A stretch of 64,000 nucleotides of DNA from Prochilodus magdalenae (taxonomy: Eukaryota; Chordata; Actinopteri; Characiformes; Prochilodontidae). How positions within the stretch are numbered: the first letter of the stretch is position 1; the number at the start of each line of letters is the position of its first letter. The position numbers and the translations under genes are program-made. Positions 22,500-34,110 of this stretch are shown here, piece after piece. The notes under the pieces are model-generated. The model worked only from the letters and a program-made list of their open reading frames with translations, did no database searches and was not told where the DNA came from. The stretch spans positions 948,501 through 1,012,500 of the forward strand of contig JAMWET010006778.1 in NCBI GenBank assembly GCA_024036415.1, given 5' to 3'.

Positions 22500-24175
22500 A
22501 TCGGAGGAAGTAGCATCTGATGGCTGAGTCATCAGGGATCAGCTTTATCCTGTATAACCTTGAAAGACCTTCTATAGGGATTAACTTCTGGAGACTCACA
22601 TATAAGTTAGATGCCATGAAGCAACAGGCTGCCGCTATAGATATCTGAACCTTATACACCTAGTCTATTACTTGTTGGCCGTTTTAACCACTGACCATCT
22701 AAACTGAGCCGTCAAGCATCAACTTGGGCATCTTAACCCTGAAAGACCTTCCTATGGATTAATCTCTGGAGACTCTGGCTAAGACACATTTGATGCTACA
22801 GTAACAGTGTTCTGCTGAGAACACTGAAGCCTTATTCAGTGGTGTTCTGTTAGTTTTGGTCTGTTTAACCACTGGCCATCTAATTTGTGTCCCCAAGCAT
22901 CAGCTTTATCTAGTATAACCTTGAACAACCTTGTATAGGGATTAACTTCTATAGACTTACACATGCGTTACATGCCATGAAGCAACAGGCTGCCACTATA
23001 GTTATCTAAACCTCATTCAAGTTTATTCTATTACTCGCTGGTCTATTACTCACCATCTAAACTGAGTTCTTATGTATTAAAATGGTCAGACTTGATGCTA
23101 TAGTAAGAGTGTTCGGCGAAGGACATTGAAGCCTTATTCAGTGGTATTCTATTCGTTTTGGTCTTTGTAGCCACTGACCATTTAATTTGAGTCCTTAAGA
23201 ATCAGCTTTATCTAGAATAACCTTGAAAGACCTTTTATGGGGATCAACTGCTGGAGGCTCATTCTCGAATTAGATGGCATGAAGCACCGCGCTGCTGCTA
23301 CAGATATCTAAACCTTGTACACTTTTATTCAGTCACTTGTTGGTGTTTTTCGCCGCTGGTTGTCAAGCATCAACTTAGGCATCTTATCCCTGAAAGGCCT
23401 TGCTTATGGATTAATCTCTGTAGCCTCTGGCTAAGGCACACTTGATGCTATAGTAACAGTGTTCTGCTGAAAACGTTTAAGCCTTATTCAGTGGGGTTCA
23501 GTTAGTTTGGGTCTTTTTAGCCACTGGCCATTCGAGTCCTTAAGGATCAGCTTTCTTTTGCTAGCATATTTTGTAAGGTCTTGCTTATGGTAGCTGTAGC
23601 AACAGTGTTCCGCTAGGAATATCTGAACATCACTCAGTTTTATTCTGTGGTCAGTATAACCACTGACCATCTAATCTGAGTCATCAAAGATCAACTTGGC
23701 AGGCATAATTTTGTACAGCCTTGCTTTTAGATTAGCTTCTGTAGTCTTAGGCTACAACACGCTTATTAGCAACAGTGTTCCATCATGAATATCTAAGCAC
23801 CCTTCAATTTCATCATGTGGTGTATTTCAGCACTAGGCATCCAATCATGAGTCATCCAGGATCGATTTGGTCAACCTAACCTTGAAAGGCTTTGCTAAAG
23901 AACTATAATCTGGCCAAGATATCTAAAGCTTTATTCAGATTTATACTGTCCGTCTTGGTCTTTTTTGACCACTGACCATCTCGATTGAGTCATCAGGGAT
24001 CTGCTTTGGCCAGCATAACTCTGGAAGACCTTGGTTATGGATTAACCTCTCAAGTCTCGGGGTATTGCCATGGTTTCACTTTGTATCTGTGGTTCACTTT
24101 CATTCTGTTTAACCACTGATCATTTAATCTGAGCCATCAAGGATCAACTTGCATGACCTTCCCCACTGAGAAGTC
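22500..24175. repeat. Divergent tandem array of about ten 140-180-bp units
   Basis: The anchor ACCACTGACCATCTAA, or variants of it, recurs at about 22687, 22868, 23047, 23170, 23350, 23520, 23659, 23829, 23968 and 24111. Each is followed by a TCAAGCATCAACTT-like, CTTGAAAGACCTT-like and GGATTAACTTCTGGAGACTC-like block. Alternate units are more alike (for example TATAGATATCTGAACCTTAT versus GTGTTCTGCTGAGAACACTG), suggesting an ancestral dimer of about 360 bp. Units differ strongly, so it is an old array. No protein frame persists through it and I know no named family. Confidence 0.85.
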
Positions 24176-24708
24176 CCAAAGAGATCTTTTTAATAACTCT
24201 GTACTTTCTCCTAGACAACAATGACATCAGTTGGAAAGATGCTATGCGTGTATGTTTCCGTCTGTTGTACCATTATGGACTGGGGAACCAACCACCTGTC
24301 CCAGGAAAGTTTTGCCTGGTTCGGGAGTGGACAGTCTGATCACTGCTCTTGGACAAATCTCACAGGAGCTTAAAGGTTTTCAGTAAGTTCATTTCCACAG
24401 GCACTTTATGTGCTGTGATCTGTGTGAACGCCCGCTGCCAAAGCTTACCACAGCCTCATCAGACAGGTCTGTACAGAAGTAGAGAAACCAGGAGATTAGG
24501 ACAAGCCTGTAATTTGGACTTTGCAAAGCGCTGTCATTAAATCACATTCACAGCATGGTGTGACAAAAATACTGTTATGCTTTATGGCATTAGTTCTTGT
24601 TAACGGTAGGATAATTGCCGTTTGAGAACGTCTGAAATTCTTCCACGTGCGGTGTCCTGTTGAGGTACATTAGGCACGTGGATAAAACGTGTTTTGACTG
24701 CCGTGATG

Positions 24709-24747
24709 TCAGAGCGCGTCGTCTTACATCACGTCGACACGCTCTGA
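24709..24747. repeat. Near-perfect 13-bp inverted repeat
   Basis: TCAGAGCGCGTCG (24709-24721) pairs with CGACACGCTCTGA (24735-24747) with one wobble-type mismatch and a 13-base loop. It is CpG-rich in AT-rich surroundings. It could be chance, a small hairpin, or a transposon end. Confidence 0.6.
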
Positions 24748-25179
24748 CTGGAAACAGACACAGTCCGAAGCCAGAGAGCGTAATCTTGCTTCTCTCCCTT
24801 ACAACACACATGCACACAAACCCTTCCTGAAGTCAGGAGCATCGTCTTGCAGCATACACATTCCTGGTTGCTCAGCACTGGCTGTGAAGTCTTACTAATT
24901 GAATAATTAATGTTAAGATTACGGATCCTCCTGCACCGGCAGGGGTAACCCAAGAGGCTGCCACAACGCAACAAGCTCGTAACCAAACACTGCGTCACAT
25001 CTCCGGCCGGCCGTTCCAGTGTAATTGCTTAAGTCTCAGTTACGCTAGGGCCGTTGCTGCCATTTGAACCCACTGCCAAGTCACCCAAGAGAGTCGTAAG
25101 GTCAAGGCTTCAGCAGACTCCCTTCCTCTAAGTATCAGGGTGGCTACATTTTTATAGCTTATAAATTCAAACCCACTAA

Positions 25180-25480
25180 ATCTGCCCACAATGGCAATTT
25201 TTTTCCCCAAGCAATCTTTGATCTGCTAATCCTTTGAATTAAGCAGCTTAATTACCATCGACAATAAAGTGCTGAGGCCATTGTAATCAAGTTTCCTGGC
25301 ATGGGCATGTAGGCATTTTTATTAGGGGCGGTAATTCCAGAGCGCCGCTACTGAATAAGAACGAAGATATAAATCTCCGAAGGCATTCAGCCATGGAAAG
25401 TGGAGGACGCAGAGTGGGCTTAGAGTGATCCGAGTGGCTGCACATGTGCGGCGGCAATCTGTTGGCTGTCAAAAAATCAA
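25180..25480. other. Possible conserved non-coding element
   Basis: A repeat-free stretch with several homeodomain-type TAAT/TAATTA words (GCTAATCC, TTAATTACC, GGTAATTCC) and GC content above its flanks. It has no open frame of note. It resembles deep-conserved vertebrate intronic enhancers in texture only; alignment to other fish would decide. Confidence 0.25.
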
Positions 25481-25689
25481 GTCAAGCATAGAACCTTGAA
25501 AAGACTTCTTCTGAAGCTAGCCTTTGTCTGACACGAATAGCATAGTTTTATATACGCTGTTTTTTCCTTGCGGTCTTTACAGTAAAATGCGTTTGTGTTT
25601 AAAGTTTGGACGCCCCATTTGTTGTTGAGTTTCTTAGTGAAAATCAGCTAAGACATCATTTACATGAAATATGGTATTCTGTATTGTCA

Positions 25690-25910
25690 CTGTATGGTTA
25701 AAGAAAAAAAGTTTCTCTAAACAGGCAACTTTAAAGGAGAGGGCAAAAACCTCAGTTCATTTTAATGCAAGTCAATGGAACCAGACTTTTCTCCAGCAGT
25801 TTTGCGCCATTGTTGTTGGTCCATTCATCATGAAATGTTCACACAGTGTTAATGACCGTTGTGATCAAATGATGCATAATAGTAAAAACCGAAATATGGA
25901 GATACATGGT
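25690..25910. repeat. Dispersed repeat family X, copy 1
   Basis: It shares with 42730-42935 the ordered segments GGAGAGGGCAAAAACCTCA, TTGGTCCATTCATCAT and GATGCATAATAGTAAAAA...ATGGAGATACAT. A shorter relative lies at 58935-59035. This looks like an old interspersed element; I do not recognise its class. Confidence 0.65.
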
Positions 25911-26762
25911 TTTCTTTGAAGAATAATATTATAAACTACAACATGCAACTTAACTATTGCACAGAAACAGCTTCATTTATTGATATATTTAATTGACATG
26001 TTTAGTTTTAATACCTGTCATGTAGCACATAAACAGTAATTGTACATAGGAATGTGTAGAAGCATGTTCCCTGTAGAACATGTGAGCTCATTTCCACTTG
26101 ACATGGGGTGCCCAAAATGTGCTCACAATTGTATAAATGAAAAGCAGTTTGTGCCATTTATTTGGATGTCAATAAATGAAGCTGTATATGTGTATAACAT
26201 AAGATATTTTGCAGAGCAGAAACGTTTACAGACAACATAAACTCATAATCATTGTTGTCTTTGCCATTGACATATTGACAGCCAAGAAAATCTATTGTCT
26301 CTGTCCAAGCATCAAACATTAAAAGGAATAGTTCATTTTCTGCTCATACAGTGTAGGATCTCCAAAAACAACTTGGTTACAGGCATTTAAGCTATTTCTT
26401 GAAAATGCTCATAAAGCTTCATTGCCTGAAAGATATTGTGAAACTCCTTGAGCACCTATTGCTTTTCCAAAATGGAAGCCTAACCAATGTCATCGTTTTC
26501 CCTATCCATTTTCATTTGTTCGCTTTCGTTTTTGTGTGAAAAAAAAATGTTCTTGCGCTACTGCTTTCAGACCAAGTGAGTGAGCTGGCCAATCAGAGTA
26601 CACCGGGTTTCATTTAGAAATGGGGCTTACAGACACAGGAGCTCTAATAGAGTGTGAATAGAGAAAGTGAATGGAGATATATAATGCTAAAATGGCATGT
26701 AAGTGTTGCAGTAGACCAGTGAAAATGAGCATAATAGCTATAACATCTGGACACTGCTTCTG

Positions 26763-26791
26763 GGTGCATTCTTTTGATGATGAGTGTAATT
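26763..26791. mobile_element. Stray end of the Tc1-like family
   Basis: The words GGTGCATTCTTTTGATGATG and AGTGTA match the terminal sequence of copy C at 32263-32285 over about 21 exact bases. No adjoining element body is visible, so it is a decayed or solo end. Confidence 0.5.
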
Positions 26792-28289
26792 CAGGGTGAA
26801 TAAGTTTCCATTAGTGTCGTATCTCCAGTGCAAAACTAAAAAAGTCAACTTCAGACATAACCATGTAATGAATAATGAAGTACCTTTTGACCCATAAACC
26901 TCAAATTCTTATCCATTTCTCAGCTTTTGCTGTGATAGTTGTGCATCCTCATAGTTGCTAAAGGCCAACCAATTAGAGTATAGTAAACAGCTCATGCCAC
27001 CTGCCCCTCTCGCCTTTGAGGAACAGACAGTGTCTTGACCTCACTTGTTGGCCAAACCGTCTCAGATCATTTGTGCATTCACACTAAGACATCTCCACAA
27101 TAGACCATGTTGGGTGAGTCAAAAAGCAGGACTGCAGGTTCTTGGCTGCCCCATAGACTCCTGGTCACTGATAAAGCATTTGGCGTGACTCTGGCCAATA
27201 TGTCCTGTGGTGGGCTGGCAGAATCTAAGGAGATCCTTGCAGGGTCTTTCTTTATCAGTGTCAAGAGGCTTTGGAAAAGCTCCCATGGTGACCTCTCGGG
27301 TGAATGATAGCTTGCGCATCTTGACGTTCCCCCTGTTCAGGGTCTGGCACAAGAGGAACCGTCAGGGAAGTGACAGGATTGAAACTTTTAGTGATCTTGG
27401 CATGATGTGAATATATGGCACTGAGTGAAAGTCGACATTGAGAACATCAGAAGCTCTGCTTATTTTTTTTTTTTTCTTGAAGTTTTTACAGAGCAGTGAA
27501 GTCATTTAGTTTATTTTTGATGTTTTAAAAAAAGATTTCAGAGTTCAAAAATGCTGTTTTAGCCCCGAGTCTATACCAAGAATTGGCCAGGCTAAAAAAA
27601 GGTTTTCTATAAGGGCTCAAAAAGGAAAAAAAATATTAAGAAGGTGAACAAAAATAAAGTCCAACTCTTACGTTTTCGCCCTTCTGATCAGGTCTAGGCT
27701 ATAGGCCTTCCCAATAATGGTGTTTTGAAACTCTCCAGGCCTTCAGGTCCTTAAACTCTCCACACCACCATACCACTTAACACAACACTCTCTGTTCCGG
27801 GGTTTCCAGATGGACCCAGGACACCTGGTCCTCAACCAATTTGAGTTGGTTAATGCCATGCTTGACCCTCGTAATCACCCTGGCTACACATCAAATCCTT
27901 GTTGATGTCACAAAAGACATTTGATCTGAAGTGTCACAAGGCTCTGCATTATCTACAGGGGATTATCTACCCCGATCAATTGTTCTTACTGTACTACATC
28001 ATTTATGGAACTGCTATTACCTCCAGCCTTGCACAGAAACTCTCAAGACACCCAGATACACAGAAAGGAATGCTCTTAATTACATTATCCATTACCAATG
28101 CAGAGCAACATAGGAGTCAATAGGACTCTAAACTTCAAACTATGTTACATTTCGCCTACCTTTATTCAGACAAGTCAGTAAAGGTGGAATAGTTCCACAT
28201 CTGTTCATACTGAGGTTATATTTGATTTTAGTTTGCCTGTTCACCGTAATTGGGGGTCTAAGCACCACAGGTCTGTTTTATGCCTTATG

Positions 28290-28310
28290 TTTATTTATTT
28301 ATTTATTTAT
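28290..28310. repeat. (TTTA)n microsatellite
   Basis: Five TTTA units. Confidence 0.85.
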
Positions 28311-29649
28311 GGAGGAAAATTAATATAGACATGGGATTACATTTCCGTGGCAGTGAGTGATCGATATTCTGTTGGAGATGGAGGAGTTATTAGATGGGGG
28401 CGTACAGTGAGACTGAAAAGTAATATAGAGCAAAGTGTCACTCCAGTATAGTAGTTTTCCATCTGCACTGTAATGTGTATTAGAGTGAGGAAGTTCCCAG
28501 CTCTAGGGGAGATTTATGGCTGAATAGCAGGCTTTCCCTTCGACTGTCCGTGCTTTGTCTCCTCTCCCCATGGTCCGGTCAGCCGGTAGCCGTTAATCCT
28601 GCTTTGATAGCCCTCACAACACCCCCTGAGTACCGAGCAGCCGTGCATGTCTCGTCATCAAAACAGATGCACACACCAGGGCTTCACAGTGTAGACAAAA
28701 TGGCACGTAGTGATTTGATAGCTACATAACTTGTAGTATATTCAAATCTAATGTCTGAACCCTTGACGTAGCAGAATCGGATCCTCTCCCTGCATTATTT
28801 TGTCTAGTTTGTTGGGTCACGTAAACACCTTGATTCGTTCAGAGACTGATAGAACATCTTTGGTTGGTCAGGAAGATCAGCAGTCAGGGCTTCTGTAGGG
28901 TCAGGAAATCTCATTTCAAATTTCATTCTAGACATGGAATGTCAGGGGATTTGATTTTTTGGGGCCTAGCCATGGAATATCAGGGATTTCTGTTGTATGT
29001 ATATGTAAGAGTAGTTGTTATGGTTATTTGACTTTCCCAAACCCATTAATCCCCTTCCCACTTATCAACTGGCAATCAAATTGATCAATTTCATCAATGA
29101 TTGCTCACTGAGCAGTGAAAGTGGTGCACTGAAAACTAGTAAATAAGGCTCGCACAAATTGATGAGTTAAAAGAACTGTGGCTGGTTTTTGTCTGCCCGG
29201 CACAAAGGCACCATGTTTTTCCATCCATTACAGGTCATGGAAATCCAGCTGTTTAGTCAGTAACAGTCCAGGAAAAGCCAGGGAGACACTGGACTTTAGA
29301 GGCTTGTTGCGTATTTCTTTGTTCTGTATGAGGGTGGACCTTGTCACATATGTCACAATTTCTCAGCATATCATTGATATTGTCCATACCTAAGGAACAC
29401 TGACTAAATACATATTTCAGTTGTAGATATATGTATTGTTAATATTGATAGTAAAAATAATAATTATTGTATGTGTGGCACTATAGGTATTTGGTCTCCT
29501 ACAATGTATTAAATGTAAATATAACAGATGAACATTGTTATGCATATCATGTATCATGAAAAGTGGCATGATGTAATATTTTTCCCTAGTTCTACCACAC
29601 TGGCATTACAAAGGCTGTTATTAGTAATTGGCATGGATAACAGGCAGTG

Positions 29650-29910
29650 CTGTGCTCTAAAAAATGAAAAAGGGTTTTATGGGCGATGCCATAGAAGTAC
29701 CATATTTGGTTCCACAGAACACCTGTCAGTGGATGTCTCTTAGAAGAATCAATTTCAGAAATCAGGTTCCTATAGGAAGCTCTATATAATATAAAGGTGT
29801 AGGGAAAGCCTTACATTTTACACTGTACACATTTTTTTAACAATAGGTTCTTCTATGGCATCAACCAAAGAACTCTTGTTCACCTCTAATAATAAAGATT
29901 CTTCATTGGT
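29650..29910. mobile_element. Fold-back MITE-like repeat (GGTTC/GAACC-rich)
   Basis: The left part has AAGGGTTTTATGGGCGATGC, CCATAGAAGTACC, TTTGGTTCCACAGAACACCT and the right part has AATAGGTTCTTCTATGGCAT and CAACCAAAGAACTC. The halves are roughly inverted. This matches the texture of a common teleost MITE with AAAAGGGTTCTTTGG-type ends. Boundaries are approximate. Confidence 0.55.
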
Positions 29911-30084
29911 TTTTAGCTTAGATTGACGTTTCTGTTTATTTATAAATATGTAAAAAAGTAATTGAAAGGTAATTATAGACAGGTAATCTCTTTTACATGC
30001 AGAAGCATTTCACTGTGGGAAAGTGACATATTTCAAATCACTAAGTGGATCGCCAACAAGTTGCTTGTTCGATAGGGTCGTTAA

Positions 30085-30670
30085 TACAGAAGTTGTATAT
30101 CCCCCAAATAACAATAAAAATACACAATCACTGTTGTCCTGCGATAATCCATCCCAGGCAGCTTAAATATTCTCACACAGTTCCTGCAGAATTCGCCGTA
30201 GGGTTGACGGTGTAGTGACACCAGGCCTTCTGGCCATGTGACACATGACAACAAACAAATCCGTGTTGGCACTCAACACTTGGATTTGTTAGTCGTCTCC
30301 ACCAAGACAAAGGCACTGAAGATGACCCACTGCCGTTCTGAGTCACACCATAACAGTCTGGCATAACGCTATCGCAGTCTTTGGTGGCGTTGACGTGGTG
30401 TTAAGGGCGGGCGTCATAACAGTCTGCATGCATGTAGTCCTGCGTCATGCAGCCGTCTGCCATTGGTGCTGGCACTAACAGAATGCCCGTAACTGTGGTT
30501 GATGGGTCAGTCAGGTACAATGATAAGGCCCGTCCTTGCTTACATCACATGGGTCAATTTTGAATCATTCACATGTCTCACAATGTCAGACCTACCCACT
30601 AAGGTTCATTCCCGTCGGCTGATTCATTCTCCGTATAACTATTTGTGCAACTGTTGTTGACGATGAGTGT
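30085..30670 (-). mobile_element. Tc1-like deletion derivative, copy B
   Basis: In minus orientation it starts near 30670 with CACTCATCGTCAACAACAG and has TTGCACAAATAGTTATACGG. It carries a frame fragment with GSGSSSVPLSWWRRL, a decayed form of the ...SRFCLGGDDQ region, and ends with the ELCENI.. tail region and the TGGGATGGATTATCGCAGGA segment. It matches copy A over most of its length. The left end has no clear inverted repeat. Confidence 0.7.
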
Positions 30671-31289
30671 GGATCCTTCTATATCATCGTTGTGACTAAC
30701 ACATTTTGGCACCTTAATATTTAGGAGTTTAATGCTGTCCCTCTCCATCTGTCCTCTCATTCAGTCATTTCTTTTCCCTCCCACACATGCATCATGTTAA
30801 ATCCTCTTCATGCTTACAACTGCAATTCCTCTTTTCTCTTTTACAATAAAAGTCTTCCACTAGTACCAAGTTCAACCCAACTTCACAGAAGGGAACGCTA
30901 CACTAATCTAGCATGGCACCTTGATTGATGAATCCCCCTCTGCTCCAAACACCCTCGCTGCCCGAAATAACCCCAAATGATCTACCAGGAATGGAACATA
31001 TGAAGAAGTGGATCTTTCCAAGCTCCAACTTTCCTAAGCAATCTTCCTTCTGCTGAAAAAAATAATAATTAAGAAAGAAAACAAAAATGACTTCATTCCG
31101 TGTATTTCTCAACCCTGTAATTTGATGCAAATATCAGCAAAAAAGGCGCAAAAAAAGAGGGATGTATGCGGTCATTTGTACCAGAGTGGATGACCGAAGA
31201 GATGCCCACGAATCAGCAGTGAACACACCCACAAGCTGTTTGTTTTGTTAACCATGACAACTGCTCACGTGCTGCTACCCAATGTCCGA

Positions 31290-31326
31290 GAGAGAGAGAC
31301 AGAGAGACAGAGAGACAGAGAGAGAG
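31290..31326. repeat. (GA)n/(GACA) microsatellite
   Basis: GAGAGA runs interspersed with GACAGA units. Confidence 0.85.
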
Positions 31327-31841
31327 TCCTGGTTGCTTGTCCCGGGGCTAATGTAAAACAAACTACCCAAAAATTTGGTAACACTTTCTAACACTCAGGT
31401 ATCCTTAATGCACTGCAAGCTCAATCATAAAGATAATAACTGACACAAGGCTTATATAACATGATCATAATTATCCACATAAACAGTTACAATACCACAG
31501 TATAAAGTTTCATGGCCCAAGTGGCATAATGCATTATAATACTTTGTATATATTTATACAATATAATATGTATATATGAATACAACAGTGCTCATTTGCA
31601 CTTTGAACAGGGGTTAATTAATTAATTAATTATAATTCTACATGACAGTGTCAAGACTAAATAGCTTTGTAGAGAACAGCTTCTCTACAAAGGCGCATGT
31701 CATGTATTATAAAATATTAGGAATGGATTGTAGATCTTAATGATTGCCCTCATGGTGCATCATGGATTCCTGATTCATAGAAAGTGGTGTCAAAGTTTTT
31801 GGCTGTTTGTTTTACATTAGTTCTGGGACAAACAACCTGAC

Positions 31842-31890
<49 letters not shown>

Positions 31891-31992
31891 CCCCTCTCTC
31901 TCTCTCTCTCTCTCTCTTGCTCTCTCTCTCCCTCTCTCTTTCTCTCCCTCTCTCTCCCTCTCTCTCTGTTTCTCTCTCTCTCTCTCTCTCTG
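31842..31992. repeat. (CT)n microsatellite, about 150 bp
   Basis: A long CT tract with a few interruptions (CCC, TTT, GCT, GTTT). All long ORFs over it (Ser/Leu or Arg/Glu repeats) are artefacts. It abuts Tc1-like copy C. Confidence 0.95.
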
Positions 31993-32039
31993 ACATTGAA
32001 AGTACCAATACACTTTGTCTGTAAACTGCTGATCTTCAA

Positions 32040-32290
32040 ACACCAGGTCACAGACTGTTATGGGGTGACTCTGAATGGCAGCAGGTTGTCTTCAGTGACC
32101 GAGTTCTCACATGTCACACGTACAGAATGCATATACAATGTGAATGAGAATATTCAAGCTGCTTAGAAAGGATTACCGCAGGACACCATTAGGAACCTGT
32201 ACAACTCTATGCCAAGACATCTGGCATGTTACAATAGCAATCTGAGACTTCTAGGTGCAACTATTCTTTTGATGATGAGTGTATTCTGTG
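32040..32290 (+). mobile_element. Tc1-like deletion derivative, copy C (fragment)
   Basis: It holds GACTGTTATGGGGTGACTCT, the family's GAGAATATTCAAGCTGC and GGACACCATTAGGAACCTGT segments, and ends with GGTGCAACTATTCTTTTGAT plus GATGAGTG. The 5' half is absent or displaced by the (CT)n tract. It is more degenerate than copies A, B and D, with a stop inside the tail (GCTTAGAAAG). Confidence 0.7.
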
Positions 32291-33174
32291 GTTGTAATAA
32301 ATCATGTCACAATCCAATCAGCTTTTCTGAATGTCTAGGACTAGATCAGGAAGAGCACTGACCGATGGCATGTTCCTTATATAGATAACAAAATTAGTCA
32401 CTGACCAGGATGAAAGCAGCCAGTCTGGCTAGGCTCTTTACTGTAGGATATGCACTATGGAACAACACTGCAAGAAAGAAACTCACCTATCCACTGATTA
32501 TTGAGCAGTCAGTATGACATTCATCAGAGACCTTATATTTTCAGTCATATACACTTCAGTAAATGGAGTAAATCGTATGCTATTTATTTGCTCTACTGAA
32601 ACTATATATACCATATTATTAGTAATAGCTGTATTGAAGGGGACATTTTATAAGAAAGTACTTGTGCTCATACATTTGGGTATCTGGGGTGCTTACAAAC
32701 GCATGAACAGTGAAGTCAGACAACCCAGTCTGTGTTTTGTGGGCTGCCTAGATGAGACAACATGAGATTCAACAAGGCATTCAGATTTGGCTTCCCTTGT
32801 TATGTAAATTGGGGGACTCATTACAATAAACCCCCAACCCCCATCCCCCAGTCTGAGTATCTCCACTCATGACTTTCGAAGTAACCTTTGCAAAAGGGTG
32901 CCATTTTTGTCTCCCTGCGGCTCATGGCACCATATATTTGTATAGTGGCACCATGTGTGTTTTGTCACCCTCCCCAGTATATATTCCTGTAGAGGTCTAC
33001 CTCTACCTCTGTTCTCTATATTCTGTTGACTGCTGAGTGTGTTTCTGTGGTGACTGGACACTGCAGTGCCTACCTCTGACTATGTCTGTGATGCTGTGTC
33101 AGCATTTGGTAAGACTGTCCATGTAACTTGTGTATTAAGTCAAATTGTGTGAGACATGGGTGCCACGTCCTGGT

Positions 33175-33320
33175 TCTAAGTTTAGTTCCAACCCCAAACC
33201 CTAACACATTTGATGCAGGTACTGAAGGCCTTCAGAGGCATCTTAACATTATCACCAAGACTGTTGGACCTGCATTTGGGTGGAGGACCTCCAGGACCAG
33301 GATTGAGCACCCCTGGTTTA
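33175..33320. repeat. Probable dispersed-repeat fragment
   Basis: The segment ending GGACCAGGATTGAGCACCCC, with TTCCAACCCCAAACCCTAAC at its start, has the wording of a very common fish interspersed repeat (…GGACCAGGGTTG…CCC). Ends and class are not determined. Confidence 0.35.
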
Positions 33321-33924
33321 AGACATTGTCGTGAAGACGTTTCTGCAGTAAAGCATGAATTTGTTATGGTCTGTTTTCTTGAACGGAAGAAACTGAGGAA
33401 CGTGAGTGGCAGGATCTGTGTAAAGGCTTTGGGTTTAAGTTGCAGTGGCATAACTCTCGTAAGGTATTACTAAGTAAGGTATTGAGTTGAAGATGGTTTA
33501 TTATACCCCTTTGTCAGAGGTTAACACAGTTTTACACCACCTTGAGCAAGAGAAGCTAGAAAAGTTGGAGCAGCATCCTGGGATGGATTCTGACTTTTCC
33601 ATCTCTGTTGATTATGCTGTAGACATACAGGAACATGGATCAGAGGAATTTTTTTTGGGGGTGTCGCACATGCATCCGTCACCATATATGTATTCTGATA
33701 TCACGTTCAGGCCACAGAGACTAATCCGTAATAAAATTCCTCCTAAGTATTGATTGAAATGTATTTACTTGTTTCAAGAGAGCCCAGTTTTTGAAATGGT
33801 TCAAGGTTTTAAAGCTTTTGTCACATGGTATAGCAGATGATAAAGGTTTAATGGGCTTGCACAGTTCTCCATTGTAACTCTTCCTGTTTCGTCTCTGTGT
33901 GTTTTTCATGTTGGTTCCACAGGA

Positions 33925-34110
33925 ATGCCAGGGCTCCTGGCTCTAGCTGGCTTGTTCCTGGTGCTCTTCGTCCCCAGTGCCAGGCCAGAGTCAGCGGAGC
34001 TGAGGTTCCAGGGGCAAACAGAGTTTGTGGTGAACGAGAGCAGCAGGGCTATAGTGCGTCTGGTGGTGGAGAGAGTGGGAGACCCCATCAACGTCACTGC
34101 TCTGGTGCTG
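33925..34110 (+). CDS. adgrv1: adgrv1 coding exon 2 (start codon, signal peptide, start of Calx-beta 1)
   Basis: This exon encodes the N-terminus of adhesion G protein-coupled receptor V1 (GPR98/VLGR1/MASS1). That giant protein forms the ankle links of hair-cell stereocilia and a periciliary complex in photoreceptors; human mutations cause Usher syndrome 2C. The acceptor is at 33921-33922 (TTCCACAG|GA) and ATG at 33925. The 62 residues are a signal peptide (MPGLLALAGLFLVLFVPSA) followed by ELRFQGQTEFVVNESS, near-identical to human EIRFTGQTEFVVNETS, and N-glycosylation sequons NES and NVT. The donor is GTAAGT at 34111. An upstream in-frame stop in the inferred exon 1 supports this ATG. All later exons join it in frame, giving 959 residues in the window. 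Confidence 0.95.

Larger units (their letters stand above)
9343..33922 (+). other. adgrv1 intron 1 (about 24.6 kb)
   Basis: This is the largest gap without coding sequence. It holds a TTTC microsatellite (9.7-10.0 kb), a short telomere-like repeat (11.2 kb), a non-autonomous DNA element (11.3-11.7 kb) and a probable solo LTR (13.7-14.2 kb). Further along are a SINE (15.6 kb), a TA-flanked inverted-repeat element (16.7 kb) and imperfect tandem duplications (18.8-19.9 kb). Repeat-poor motif-rich stretches (20.2-22.3 and 25.2-25.5 kb) flank a divergent tandem array (22.5-24.2 kb), and Tc1-like copies lie at 30 and 32 kb. I see no protein-coding or structural RNA gene. The assignment depends on the inferred exon 1. 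Confidence 0.5.

Noticed and set aside
27079..27410. Overlapping ORFs on both strands
   Set aside because: The region has even composition and open frames on both strands, but no retroelement or transposase motif could be recognised.
31750..32166. Long Arg/Glu and Ser/Leu ORFs
   Set aside because: Artefacts of the (CT)n/(GA)n microsatellite.
33487..33753. 88-codon plus-strand ORF just upstream of adgrv1 exon 2
   Set aside because: It is not in a frame joined to exon 2, has no splice donor context that adds a conserved N-terminus, and no similarity is recognised.
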